Source of the DNA: Bidens hawaiensis
Lineage: Eukaryota; Streptophyta; Magnoliopsida; Asterales; Asteraceae
Assembly (NCBI GenBank): GCA_021521415.1
Contig: JAIQDT010010007.1
Location: 1 to 64,000 of the forward strand
DNA: 64,000 nt
Direction: 5' to 3'
Made by a program: the position numbers and the translations under genes. Positions 1 to 11,984 of this stretch are shown one piece after another (positions within the stretch are counted from its first letter, which is position 1; each line of letters starts with the position of its first letter). The notes beneath the pieces were generated by a model. The model did no database searches. It was not told the DNA's origin and worked only from the letters and a program-made list of their open reading frames with translations.

Positions 1-708
1 TATTGCCTTTTATTAAAGCGTTTGAGGTCGGTGAACGGGCCAAGTTCAATCTCCAACCAAACATATTCACCTTTAAGGGTAGCCAAGAATTCCAATTAAA
101 TATGTTACCCTCAAGCAACGGCCCAATAACATAAAGCAGTTTCTTGACTGAAGCAACCGAAAACAACCCTTTCTTATCTCCTAACCACCACCACTTATCA
201 CTCCCAACCTTGAAATCATAAGCCTGCAAGGATGAATTTAGGCTCTGAAGATCAGAAAACTCCTCCAAATTCAACAAATGAGTCTTACAATTCCAATGCA
301 AAAGACTCAACTCTCCATTAGCTATTGTACAACGATCGTCCACCCAACAACTTTTCACCATTTCTAAACGAAAATGGTAAGGGAAAACTGATTTGATCGG
401 TAAATAAAATAACCAAGGATCCAACCAAAATCTAGTTCTAAGACCATTCCCAACTTCACTTTTTATGGCCAAAGACAGACAAATTCGATGAGACGGTTTG
501 GTTTTCCATATTGGCGATAAAACTCCATATCCCATTTAACTTCTTATTATGAGGCAAAGCGGGCCAGGATCTACGAGTGAAATGCAACGCACAAATGAAC
601 CTTCTCCACAAACTCCCTTCTTCGGTCCTATATCTCCACCACCACCGTGTAAGTAGTGAGATATCAGAGGCTTTAAGAGGACATAAACCTAGCCCACCAT
701 CCTTTTTA
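1..708 (-). pseudogene. LINE ORF2, C-terminal part (fragment 4 of 4)
   Basis: Minus-strand coding remnant of a plant L1-type non-LTR retrotransposon, covering the region after the reverse transcriptase. The clearest part (456-708) reads KKDGGLGLCPLKASDISLL followed by a Trp-rich RWWWRY segment, typical of the tail of plant LINE ORF2 just before the zinc-binding zf-RVT region. Further toward base 1 the frame is broken, but Trp/Cys-rich LINE-like stretches persist to the window edge, so the 3' end of the element lies outside. The fragment ends exactly at the 5-bp duplication ctagt (709-713) that flanks the solo LTR, and the same protein resumes in frame at 2977. It is dead sequence with no start of its own. 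The family assignment rests on motif recognition, not on a search. Confidence 0.8.
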
Positions 709-713
709 CTAGT

Positions 714-2971
714 TGTAACATCCCAAAAATTTTGATCCAAATTTGACAAATTAATAAAGTTAAAGGATCAATAATAATCTCAAAGACAAGTAATGCGAAA
801 AATATTTTCAAGATAAATAATAAGAAAATAAGATAACGAAATAAATATATCAGGTAAGTCATCCCACATGTAGGAGATAAGAAAAAAAACTCCATCCCAC
901 ATGGAAAGTGGTAAAGATATGGAAACTCTTTATAAAGAGTAAAGTTTTCATAGTTATATTCTTTTATGCTAAGCATGCACCTAGTGGTCCTAGCGGAGGG
1001 TGCGGAGCACCCGACGCGCACGGGCTTGGGCGACGGCGAAGTGCGATGGACGCAATGTGGCGCACTTCGCACGCTCGCACCGCCGCTTGTGAGGCGCCTT
1101 ATTATTTTTGGACAACGAGAGTTAGACCCAGACGTGACAAGCTACTAAAGATAAAGGACTAAAAAAGAAAAATGGTATTCAGGGACCCATCGTGATATGC
1201 GATGAGTCCAAGAATAAGGCATCGCGTAGCGCGATGGTTCGACATGACGCATCACACACGTGTCGCATCCAGGCGACATGTGGCAGGCAAGGCAGGCCAC
1301 GTGGCAACACGTGTCAGGCCACGTGGCGACACGTGGCAACGTTTGAACAACATGTGGCGATACGCGATGACCATGAGAAAGGGTCCATCGCGTATCACGA
1401 TGGGATCAGATTTCAGCTATAAATATGAGGGGTCAAGACCATTTCTCCCTCACACCTCCCACTCTCTCTCTAGAATATTTTCTCTCTCTACTTCGTTTTG
1501 CGTGCCACCGACCTGACAATCATCACCTTGTAATCCGTGCCAATACCCGATGTTTTCTCGAAGTACGTTTTGACGAATCACGTCGACTGGCACACATCGT
1601 TTTGCGTGCCAATCTCGTAGTACGTGCCAAGCTTTGAAGTTCTGACGGTTTAAGTTCCGATACGCGATATAGAGTAGAAGTGATGCTCGTTAAGTTTTAA
1701 ATATTTAACTCCAAATAACCGTGCGAGGTAGGGGTTATGTCTAAGTTATTCTTTTATTATTATAAATGGCTTAGACCATAGTCGGGGGTATAGCCCGAAC
1801 CTTGATTACAATTAAGCATAAAATAACTTTTCTTAAGCAAAGGTTACAGTTAAAATAGTAATTCTTTGTTACTAAGAAATATAATATACAAGAGATTATA
1901 GTTAAATTAATGTTTCTTCTTGAAGAAGAAACTCAGTATAGATGTTTCTTCCTGAAGAAGAAACGAACATATAATTGGTAAATAAAGAAAGGGACTAAAG
2001 GTCCAAATGTTTTATATAAACAAATGATTTTATCAAGGTTAAATCTATACAAAACAGACTAAAGGTCTGAAGCTATATCGGTGTTCTAGTTATTTATACA
2101 AAATTTATTCTCGTACTATAGGTCCGAGGTAACAAAACAAGAAGAAGAAAACAGAAAACATGAATCAGTATCAGAAACTGATTATAAACGGAAAAGGTGA
2201 ATACGCCCTAAACCTTTACAAACTCTTTTAGAGTCAGAATGTTTACATAGGATTTACTAATCCTTAAAACTTTGTGTTACAAAAATAAGAAACGAACACT
2301 CTGATTAAGAGTATACATGTGTCTGGATCCATTCATACATGGTGACTCGGAGTTCCCCGAGGCCATGCATATCATCAACATGTCTCTGAAAGTCTACGGT
2401 AGTGTTCAGAGAAATGATATTGTGTATATAATTAATTGTACAAGGTAATTAGGGTAATTTGATCCCAATTTAGTTGGGTGCCTAATGAGTAGTTACAAAG
2501 GTATTATTATTGATTTCACAAAGGTATTGAAAAGATTATTACAAAGAGTCAGCGTCATTCACCAGCTGTGTGCTGACGTATTTTCTAACCATTTTACAGG
2601 AAACAGAAAGGTTAGGATAGACAAGCAAGACAGGATAGAAGATTGGAAAATTAGTCATTAGATGTTATCTGATGGTTCATATATTTTATAATAAAATATC
2701 ATAAAGATATATGTTTTCTAAGGAAAGGTATTTGAAATATCAAAAGGGTATTTAAACCCGAGTTATAAGTTATAGTAATATTCTATTTAAGACTTCTGTT
2801 GAAAAGAACATATTTTCTCAAAAATGCTTTGTAAACATTAAAAAGGATATTTTAATCCAACATTTTATAAATGAATATTTTATATTAAAAAGACTTCCGC
2901 AACTCTGATATATTTACAAAACAGTTACTAACTATTAGTCACACGCCTAGGCCCCAAGTCGGGGTGTGACA
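714..2971 (+). mobile_element. Solo LTR, Ty3/gypsy-type, inserted in the LINE
   Basis: A 2258-bp block starting TGTAACATCCC and ending GGGTGTGACA, with the TG...CA ends of an LTR. It is flanked by perfect 5-bp direct repeats ctagt (709-713 and 2972-2976). Removing the block and one repeat restores the LINE reading frame across the junction, so both boundaries are exact. It has no primer site, polypurine tract or coding region, so it is read as a solo LTR left after LTR-LTR recombination. A TATA-like box lies at 1418-1425, with a pyrimidine-rich leader after it (ctccctcacacc). The part between about 1650 and 2940 is AT-rich and shows no gene. The terminal sequences match those common on plant Tekay/Del-type gypsy LTRs, but the clade cannot be fixed without the internal region. 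Confidence 0.88.
1257..1425 (+). promoter_or_regulatory. LTR promoter: five CACGTG G-boxes upstream of a TATA box
   Basis: Five perfect CACGTG hexamers occur within 79 bases (1257, 1298, 1308, 1320, 1330). Three are in the CACGTGGC context known as a G-box/ABRE core in plants. They sit roughly 85-160 bases upstream of tataaata at 1418-1425. In plants such clusters bind bZIP and bHLH factors and can give ABA, stress or light responsiveness. That the LTR responds this way is inference. Confidence 0.6.
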
Positions 2972-2976
2972 CTAGT

Positions 2977-3775
2977 TGTCACTCGATCCCAAGAAACCCA
3001 ACTTATTTTCGACACACCATCATCTGCCCCCCATAGAAAACGTCTTCTTTTAGCCTCTAGAATATTAATAATCTTCACAGGAGCTTTATATAAGGAAAAA
3101 TAATAGCTCGGTATGCATTCCAAAACCGACTTAAGAATTGTTAAGCGTCCCCCCATAAAAAGAGTATTGGCTTTCCAACCGGACAATTTGGTATTAAAAA
3201 CATCTATCACCGATTGCCAATTACTAATCCGGTTCATGTTGGCACCCACCATAAGACCAAGATACATGAACGGGATAGACCCCGTTTTGCAATTCATTAA
3301 ATCTGCCAGAAACTTGATTTCCCCATCCGAGACACCGACACCAAAAAAAGAAGATTTCTGCAAATTTATTTTTAGACCTGACAACAGATAAAGCATCTTA
3401 ACAACCAAAAAATTGCTCTGGAATTAATTGTTGTCCAATCTCCTATAATCAAAGCATCTTCGACAAACAGAAGGTGGGAAATAAGAGGACCACTGTTCGG
3501 GGTAGTAAACCCGCTAAAAAGCCCTTGCCCGCAAGCATTTTTAATTATAACCGACGATGCGTCCATTTCTATAATAAAGAGAAATGGAGAGATTGTGTCT
3601 CCTTGGCGAATTCCCCATGAATAATTGAACTCAAATGTTGGGGACCCATTCACAAGAACTGAAGGTCTAGCTGAAGATATAACTCCATAGATCCAATTTC
3701 TCCATTTATCCGGAAAATGCATTAAGACCATAATCGAATCCAAAAATTCCCAATTGAGATGGTCGTAAGCCTTTT
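2977..3775 (-). pseudogene. LINE ORF2, reverse transcriptase core to C-terminal side (fragment 3 of 4)
   Basis: Minus-strand continuation of the LINE. It begins (at 3775) with FQKAYDHLNWEFLDSI, the conserved DFxKAYD block of non-LTR reverse transcriptases, and continues through GIRQGDTISPFLFII (the RQGDPLSP block) and the active-site region SHLLFVEDALIIG (FVED at 3456-3467). In working LINEs this last motif is F-A-D-D, so the A-to-V and D-to-E changes should abolish catalysis. A frameshift lies in or near the run of six A at 3407-3412, after which the frame of the LSGLKINLQKSS segment carries on to RRRFLWGADD and SWVSWDR. The 5-bp copies ggaaa (3776-3780) and ctagt (2972-2976) at its ends are the target duplications of the copia element and the solo LTR. 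Confidence 0.87.
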
Positions 3776-3780
3776 GGAAA

Positions 3781-4190
3781 TGTTGGTGCATGATGTCAGT
3801 AGTTCAGTGTCTAGTGTCTGTAATCGCGTTTGTAATATTTTATGTTTTGTATAAGCGAAGTTGCTAAAAAGTTCGCTGATATGAGCGAACTTGTTAGACA
3901 AGCGAAGTTAGTGACAACTTCGCCTGAACATGCCAGGCGAAGTTGTCGTGATTATATAAGCTATATGTTATGGCTTATTAGTAATTAATCATTCATTCAG
4001 TTTTCGTGTATTCGAGTCAGAGAGAGTCTGTAATCAAGTGATCTTCGTATCACGTGTTTAAGGTTGGTATACAACGTGTTTGATTATCGTGTGTTAATCG
4101 TATTGTTTTCTATACTCGTAACGTCTTACGTAGGGATTCCGCACCTGCGTAGTACGTGATATCTCGTGTAGATCCGGCTGGGAACCTACA
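3781..4190 (+). repeat. 5' LTR of the copia element
   Basis: Starts TGTTGGTGCATGATG and ends GGAACCTACA, followed directly by the primer binding site. It carries several copies of gcgaagtt/aacttcgc (3854-3944) immediately upstream of a TATA-like tatataa at 3953-3959. Counted differences from the 3' LTR: an A/C at the eleventh-to-twentieth-base region (ttcagtg versus ttccgtg), aaaag/acaag, gtcg/ttcg, tatgg/tacgg and gtatc/gtaac. Confidence 0.95.
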
Positions 4191-4192
4191 AT

Positions 4193-4204
4193 TGGTATCA
4201 GAGC
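4193..4204 (+). promoter_or_regulatory. Primer binding site for initiator tRNA-Met
   Basis: TGGTATCAGAGC, two bases after the LTR end, is complementary to the 3' end of plant initiator tRNA-Met. This is the usual minus-strand primer of plant copia and gypsy elements. Confidence 0.92.
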
Positions 4205-4374
4205 TTTTGCTCGATTGTGTGGTTCGGGATTATCACGCGGGTATAGAAATCGTTCCGTTCGACTATTCGCGGGACGAGTTTTCTGAGCTTTTGTGTCATA
4301 CTCATCTCCTACAAGCTTAAACAACCCATAACACCTTCACAAACCTCGAAAAACCCAGAAATCTAATCTGCAGA

Positions 4375-4660
4375 AACTTCGTGTTCATCAGGCGAAGTTG
4401 CCGTCACTGTTACTAGGGTTTCGGCGAAGATATAAGGTTAAGCGAAGTTATCCACAACTTCGCCTACCTCTTCAAATTCGCTTACCTCAAGCGAAGTTAC
4501 CCACAACTTCGCCTACCTCCCAAGTTCGCTCAACTTAAGCGAAGTTATTCTCAACTTCGCCAATCCGGCGAATTTAAGAAAGTGAGCGACGTTACAAATT
4601 CACACGAAGTTAAGCTTTAAGCGAAGTTATCCACAACTTCGCCTACTGTGCTGTTTGAAA
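4375..4660 (+). repeat. Array of GCGAAGTT / AACTTCGC hairpin motifs in the copia leader
   Basis: The 5' leader between the primer site and gag holds four close copies of a perfect 8-bp inverted repeat, GCGAAGTT, a 6-base loop such as atccac, then AACTTCGC (near 4442, 4490, 4540 and 4620). Degenerate half-sites such as ttcgctt and gcgaattt lie between them. The same hairpin is in the LTRs and again at 11985-12680. It is non-coding and would be transcribed. Confidence 0.85.
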
Positions 4661-4702
4661 ATAAAATTTTTGATTTTCGGATTTCTTTGAGTTTTAAGAA
4701 AG

Positions 4703-7306
4703 ATGTCTTCGATAAATATTACCGAATTAGTAAAGATGGAAGTAGAAGCAGGTTCGGCTACAAAAGCACCCAAGATGCTTAAGAAAACTGATTATGTAGC
4801 GTGGAAAGATCGTTTTGAACAATATGTCAAGTATCAAGATGCCAAGATGTGGGTATGTATACAAGATGGTTACATTCCACCTACTACTGAGTATGAAGGT
4901 CGTGATCAGATCAAGAAGTACAAAGAAATGGAAGATGAAGAGAAGAAGATGTATGAAGCCGAAAGCAAAGCTCATGCAGCAATTACAATGGCTCTTCCAC
5001 AAGAGATTTTGCACACCTTCAGAAAGTATAAGACTGCTAGAGAGCTTTGGGTAGCTCTTGAAAACCGTTTTGAGGGCAATGTGGGAATTCGTGCTTCGAA
5101 GATTAAACTTCTAAAAACCCAATTCTCGGTCTTCAAGTATCTGAAAAACGAATCACTTGATGATATCATCACCAGATATTATCATCTGATGACTGAACTC
5201 AGCAACTATTCAATTGCATACAAAGAAGATGAGATTGTTGAGAAGCTTCTTGATGCTCTCCCACCAAAATGGGAGATGTATACAGTGTTGATGAGAGAAG
5301 ATAAAGACTTTGCTGACTATGACCTTGAGACAGCAGTTAACAAGCTAAGAACGTTTGAACTGAACATGGTACGAAAGGAATCACCTACCGATCAGGTTCA
5401 AGATCCGGGTATGTATGGGGCAAAGGTTAACTCAGGATCAAGTTCGAAAACGGAATCATCTGCTTATTACTCTAAGGGAGAGTCAGGCGCGAGCTCAACA
5501 CATGAGGGACACGTATCTCTCAACATGAACGGTGATGTGTGCTATGTAGCTGGAGGGTCAAATGCTTCTCAACCACAAGCGACCAAGAGTAGTTATTCCC
5601 CAAGTGTTTCAAACAACAACTACTCGAAGATGCCCATGAGTGTTAAATCTGCTGAATAGCAGTTTGCTCTCTATGCATCTTTTATTGCTTCATATGAGAA
5701 CTACATTCAGGGTAAGATCGTTGACCCTGCAGTTTTGGATGAAGACTATGACCAGATCGATGCTGATGATCTGGAAGAGATGGATCTGCAGTGGCAGATG
5801 GCCATGATAGTGAGAAGGGTAAAGAGGTTCATGAAGAAGACTGGCAGGAAGTTTGTCGGAGAGAGGCCGGGGTTTGATAAGACGAAGGTTCGCTGCTACA
5901 ACTGTCAGCAGAATGGCCACTTTGCAAAAGAATGCAAGAATGAACGTGTAGAACGCAGTCAGAACATATCTACACAGCAAAGTGGTAGTGGTAATGACTA
6001 TAGAGCCATGATTTCTAGACAGAACGAAGAGTACAACTGGAATCTGCATGTTGAAGAAGTATTTGAACAGGCCAACTTGGCAAACATCGAAAATGCAGAG
6101 AGTGAGAAGGGAACTGGCGAAAATGAAGCGTACATGGCAGATGTAGCAGACCAGCTCTCCGAGGTAAGTACCGAACTTCCTTGTACTAAGTGTGAACATC
6201 TGTCTGAACAACTGACAACTCTAACTGATCAGTTTGTTAGTTTGGACGCGCAATATAAAACTTTAAAAGAAGATCATCATTTCACTAAAGCTAGAGAAAA
6301 TAGTTACAAAGTAAAAATTAAAGCTAGTGAAACAGATATTAAAAGTCTTAAAGCAAAGCTTGCTGAAAAAATTAACATGATTGATCTTAGCTATGAGGTT
6401 CTAGAAGAAAAAACCAAACTAATAGCTGAAAGAGAAAAACAGATTGCTGATCACCAGGTAAAAGTGGTGGAACTTAACAGGAAACTGGAGCAATTCAGAA
6501 ATTCCTCTGCTATACTTGATCACCTCGTTAGTGATCAAGGTTCCCCAAAAAGGGGAGGAATTGGTTATCATGAAGTTCCACCACCTTTCAATCATAATTA
6601 CACTTATAACCCTAGTAATCAGAAATCTGTCGATGTTGACTATGGTCAGACAGTTCCAGTTCCAGTTACTACTAAAGAACAAGAAGTTAGTAAGCCTGTC
6701 GCAAGTGTTAAAATTTCTGCTCCGAGTCCTGTCTCATCTAACTTGGACAAATCCTCTGAGTCGAGTGAGACAAATCAAGAGGAAGTGTTACCAAAGAGTG
6801 GAGAGAAAAAGAAAACATCTGAAAAGAAGTCTCCACTAAACCCGTATGTCCCACCATATGTGAGACAAACGGGCAGTAATACAGCCTCAACATCTAAGAC
6901 AACTTTTGATAAGAAAGTTGAAAACAAGTGTTGTTTTAGATGTAATCAACAAGGACATCTTGTTGCTGATTGCCCTCTGAAGCAAAAATTCAGAGGTGTG
7001 AGGCCTTTAAAATCTGAGAAAAGAGCTAACAGTAATCAATTTAATGATAAAACTGAAAACCCATCGAATTTCAGAAAATGGACTAATCCAGGTTTTCAAA
7101 GAAATAGATCTCAGTTTTTCACTGGTAACACCCAAACCATATCTAATGATTCATTTAATTCAAGACGGTTTGGATGGCCTCATAGACAATCCACAAGAAG
7201 GTATCCTGTTAGGACTCACAGAAATGATTATGATACTAACTTTGGACAGCCAAGGTACGGGATGTATCGACCCAAGACCAAGAGGTCTTGGGTCCCAAGA
7301 TTCTAA
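4703..7306 (+). pseudogene. gag: Copia gag with two zinc knuckles and a coiled coil, one in-frame stop
   Basis: Capsid/nucleocapsid polyprotein that would form the virus-like particle. ATG at 4703 opens MSSINITELVKMEVEAG, then a UBN2-type gag domain (KKTDYVAWKDRF, ARELWVALENRFEG, LDALPPKWEMY) over about residues 20-220. A TAG at 5657-5659 interrupts the frame after 318 codons, and the same frame continues with QFALYASFIASYE. A first CCHC knuckle follows (CYNCQQNGHFAKEC, about 5899), then a charged heptad-like region at about 6190-6520 that I read as coiled coil, then a second knuckle (CCFRCNQQGHLVADC, about 6930) and an Arg/Asn-rich tail. The frame ends at TAA (7304) followed at once by a second TAA. 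The length, about 867 codons with the stop read through, fits the long gag of Sireviruses. The internal TAG is either a CAG-to-TAG mutation or a leaky stop. Confidence 0.88.
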
Positions 7307-7309
7307 TAA

Positions 7310-10300
7310 TCTGCTTTAATCGTGCAGGAACAGTTGAACAGGGCTGCCAACAATCAATGGGTTGTGGATAGCGGCTGTTCCCGGCACATGACGGGTAACA
7401 AGAAATTGTTACAAGACTGGAAACCTGTTCAAGGTGGTAGAGTGAGTTTCGCAGGAGAGAGCGGTGGACAGATCACAGGAATTGGGACTGTGACTAACGG
7501 AAAGATGACGCTAGAGAAAGTTAACTTTGTTGAAGAACTGAAGCACAATCTGCTGAGTGTTTCGCAGATCTGTGACAAGGATTATACCGTGCATTTCACA
7601 AAGAGTGAGGCGATAGTGTTGTATCCTGGTTTCAAGATACCAGAGGACTGGATTGTTATGAAGGCTCCGAGAGTGAAGAATACGTATATCATGGATATGA
7701 GGTCTACTGAAATGGCCACTGAAGAATCGTGTCTTTTGTCAAAAGCGACTGAATCAGAGTCCGAATTATGGCATAGGAGAATGGGGCACATTCAACTTCG
7801 TAAGATGAACTACCTTGTCAAAAATAGGCTTGTGTTGGGGGTTCCCTTGAAGAATTTCAACTTCGAAGATAAATGCTTATCATGCAAGAAGGGAAAGCAA
7901 CACAAGAAATCCCATCACACCAAGAAGGTCAACTCAATAGTCAGTATCCTAGAATTACTTCACATGGATCTCTTCGGTCCCCTGAATGTATAAAGTCTAG
8001 GGGGAACATCGTACTGCTTGGTGATTACTGATGATTTTTCTCGATACTCGTGGGTATATTTCCTGAAGTCGAATGATGAAACTGTTCAGATGGTAATAAA
8101 TTTGATTACCAAAGTTGAGAACATTATGGGAAAAAGAGTTAAATACATCATGAGTGACAATGGGACTGAGTTCAAGAACTATCAGATGGAGATCTTCTGC
8201 TTACAGAAGGGGATTGAACACCAATACAACGCACCGTATACTCCGCAACAAAATGGAGTGGCTGAGAGGAAGAGCAGGACTTTGATTGAAGGAGCCAGGA
8301 CCATGCTGGCTGATTCGAAACTTCCCGTGGTGTTCAGGGCTGAAGCTGTTGCTACAGCCTGTTATATCCTTAATAGAGTGTTAACTGTTAAAAGATTAAA
8401 TAAAACCTGCTATGAACTAATGCATGGGAGAAAGCCCAACTTGAGTGGTGTTGAACCATTCGGGTCCCCGTGTTCGATATTAAAGACCAATTCAAAATTT
8501 GGTGAAGTAGCCGACGAAAGAATCTTAGTCGGATACGTTGTTGGGACTCCCAACAGACGGGTCTTTAATATATCGACCAGCAAGGTTGAGGTGGTATGTA
8601 ACACTAATATCACAAGTTACAAATCACCAAAACCAAGCACGGGACCCGCTGGGGTTTTCGACTATGATAGACTCTTTAAATCTTTTAACATGCCTTATTT
8701 GGATTTTGCAGAAGATGAGGAACGAATTGCTACGAAGATGATATGCGATGAGGAAGACACTTTGGTGCAAAGACCACAGTATGATGAATGTCAGCCTTCC
8801 TCGTCAAATGCTGTCAATACCCCTGCTGCCTCTACTGAAGAGGAATTCATCATTCCGTTTCACTCTCAACATCAATCAACCATGGATGAGCTATCTTCGA
8901 ACTTGGAAGATAATCTGAATGTCAGTTCGGTTCCGACTACGAGAATTCACAAAGATCATCCTTTGGAGAATGTGATAGGTGATCTGTCCGCTGGTGTACA
9001 GACAAGAAAAAGCGTGAATGAGCACACCTGTGTTTACACAAGCATTAAAGACACGGGCATTATCAACGAATGCTTGCACACCTGCTTCATCAGCCAGATT
9101 GAACCAAAGAACTATCAAATGGCTCTTAAGGACAGCTCGTGGGTCGAAGCCATGCAAGAAGAGTTAGCTCAGTTTAAGAAAATGGAAGTATGGAATTTGG
9201 TTGAAAAACCGAGGAATGTGCATGCGATAGGCACAAAATGGGTATTCAATTGCAAGAGAGATGAGAAAGGGGTTGTTATCAGGAACAAGGCGAGGCTGGT
9301 TGTTAAAGGCTTTAATCAACAAGAGGGGATTGATTACAATGAGGTGTTTGCTCCTGTGGCAAGATTGGAAGCCATTCGACTGTTTTTGGCATTTGCTGCT
9401 CATAAGGAGATGAAAGTTTTTCAGTTGGATGTGAAGAGCGCGTTCCTAAACGGTAAAGTCGATGAGGTTGTGTATGTTGAGCAACCTCCGGGTTTTCCTG
9501 ACCCTGACTTTCCCGATCACGTGTACAAGCTAAGTAAAGCGCTGTATGGACTACATCAGGCACCTCGTGCCTGGTACTCAACGTTATCCGATTACTTGCT
9601 TGAGAATGAGTTTGAAAGAGGTAAGATTGATAGCACGTTGTTCTTCAAGAGAAAAGGAAGCGACTTTCTGCTGGTGCAAGTCTACGTGGACGACATTATC
9701 TTTGCTGCATCAAAGGTCGCCATGTGTCAGGAGTTTGAGGCCGTCATGAAGAAGAGATTTGAAATGAGCGCTATGGGTGAACTAACTTTCTTTTTAAGAT
9801 TGCAGGTTGATCAGAAGAAAGACGGGATGTTCATTCATCAGACAAAGTATGTCCATGATGTTCTCAAACGCTTCAAGATGGAGGACAACACTCCAAATGA
9901 TACTCCAGTCTGCGTCAATCACAAATTGGGTGCTGATTCAGACAACGATGCAGACGTGGACCCAACCCAATATCGGGCTATTATAGGTTCTTTAATGTAC
10001 TTAACTGCTTCTAGGCCTGATATAATGTTTGCTGTTTGTCTTTGTGCACGCTTTCAGGCAAACCCAAAAGAATCTCATTTGAAGGGTGCGAAGAGGATAC
10101 TGCGGTATCTCAAGGGCAAGCCGAAGCTAGGGTTGTGGTACCCGAGAGGAGGAGACTTGGAGCTAGTCGCTTACACAGATTCTGATTATGGAGGGTGCAA
10201 TCAGAGTCGGAAATCTACAACTGGTGGATGTCAGTTTCTTGGTGACAGATTGGTGTCGTGGCAATGCAAGAAGCAGACTTCAGTCGCAATTTCAACCTGT

Positions 10301-10630
10301 GAAGCAGAATACATGGCAGCATCCAACTGCTGCTCCCAGGTTCTTTGGATTCAACAACAGTTGCGCGACTATGGTCTGAATTTCTCACTTACTCCTATTT
10401 GCATTGATAACACTGCTGCTATCTCAGTAACTAACAATCCCGTGAAGCACAGTAAAACTAAACATATTGACATACGTCATCATTTTATACGGGATTGTGC
10501 TGAGAAGAAGCTGATTGAGCTCGAAAAGGTTGACACGTTAGATAATTTCGCTGACTTGTTCACGAAAGCGTTTGACAAAACTAGATTTCAAAACCTTGTT
10601 GAGCTGAATGGGATGATCAATCCCGAGTAA
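7310..10630 (+). pseudogene. pol: Copia pol: protease, integrase, reverse transcriptase, RNase H; one in-frame stop
   Basis: Same frame as gag, directly after the TAA-TAA pair. Order seen: aspartic protease WVVDSGCSRHMTG (Asp codon about 7377); the GAG-pre-integrase/HHCC zinc domain (HRRMGHIQLRKMN then CLSCKKGK); integrase DDE core ([30 protein letters not shown]); RT ([25 protein letters not shown], active site YVDDII at 9683-9700); and RNase H ([26 protein letters not shown]). The C-terminus is [12 protein letters not shown] single TAA at 7991-7993, just before the integrase core (GPLNV-stop-SLGG), breaks it into 223 and 870 codon pieces. The catalytic residues all look intact. With that stop the element could not make full-length Pol, unless the stop is read through or complemented. 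Confidence 0.92.
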
Positions 10631-10658
10631 CCATGCTTTGTGTTTGTGTTATAAATAT

Positions 10659-10699
<41 letters not shown>

Positions 10700-11984
10700 A
10701 CGTCACTATTGCTTAGAATTATGTCGGTTGCCTTACTTTGATGGACATTTCTTCGGATATGTTTGGTCCTCATTTCTACTTGTAGAATCTGAGTATAGCC
10801 ATTAACCAGATGACTGAGAGTGACCGGGGCGGTTTATGATGTGTTTTTATTCTTTCGTTGAAAATTAGTCGATCATACTTAGTTAGAAGAACACATACTT
10901 GTATGTGGTCGGTCCAGCTGATCCATTGGGTCTTCGGGATAGCCGTTTACCTGAAGACTTTGTCTTGGTCGGGGCGATTGATGTTAAAATTTCTTTTTGG
11001 GAGATGAAATTATTTTTCAAGTCTACTACTTCGTAAGAAGTACCTTTACTATGTTTAACAGAAAATTGATCCAACCGTGGAAAGTGATAGATATACTGAT
11101 TCTGTGTGCTTAACTAGTGAAGTTATTAGGCTTAAAAGTCTTTAGAACAGTCATTGTATGTCATGGTAGCTTTTTATGGTGCGTAAAAGTAGAAGTGATA
11201 CTAACTAAATCTACTCGATTTTTTGTGGAAACTCCTTAAGAGTTGTGCGTGTCTTCATACATATCTTTCCGTATGATAGGCAGAAAAGCGATTACCCAGT
11301 CATACACGAGCCCGTGAGTGTTCTGATTCCCGTGAAGATAGCGTGTCAAGACACTGCAGTGATCCAGATTCGGGACTTGCAGTTATTTTCTACTTGAAGT
11401 TGTGTATATACATGTTAGATTAATAAAAAAAAAAAATTTAGAGTTCATAATGATAATGATTATCAATCAAGACACAAGAAGGTGAACGGGAAGCAGAGTC
11501 TAAGATCGAAGAGTAATTCCTACTTAATCAGACACTACGGGTCAAGGTCAATTCGGGGTGACTTGGGGAAAGCCAAATACGCTTTGAGAATAGATAGGAG
11601 GCATCATAATCTCTGAGTTGTTGCCCACTTAAGTTTTGAGCTTAATTGAACCTAACTCGTATCACAGAAACGATGAAAACCATTTTAAATATATTACCTG
11701 CTTACAACTATGTCATAATACAGCTGAACACGGATCTGTGTGACAGTCACGAAATTAGTATGATTCCTGTTCGGATCTTTTCTAAAACATGGTAGTCCCT
11801 GTCGAGACTGAAATTTGATCCCGTGTACTTTAATTTTTTCAACTTTTTGTTACTTTTGTAATTGTTTGATTTTATACCTGGTTACTTCGTCTTGATCATT
11901 TCATTTAACGCTTTAAAGGATGTTTTCTAACTTAGTTGCAAATTGTTCAAATTATGGGGTTTGTTTTGAAAAATTTTAATATCA

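Noticed and set aside
5690..6211. Minus-strand open frame of 173 codons opposite gag
   Set aside because: Shadow of the strongly coding plus-strand copia frame, with no recognisable domain. The minus-strand frames under the gypsy gag-pol (for example 23694-24227 and 24342-24803) were rejected for the same reason.
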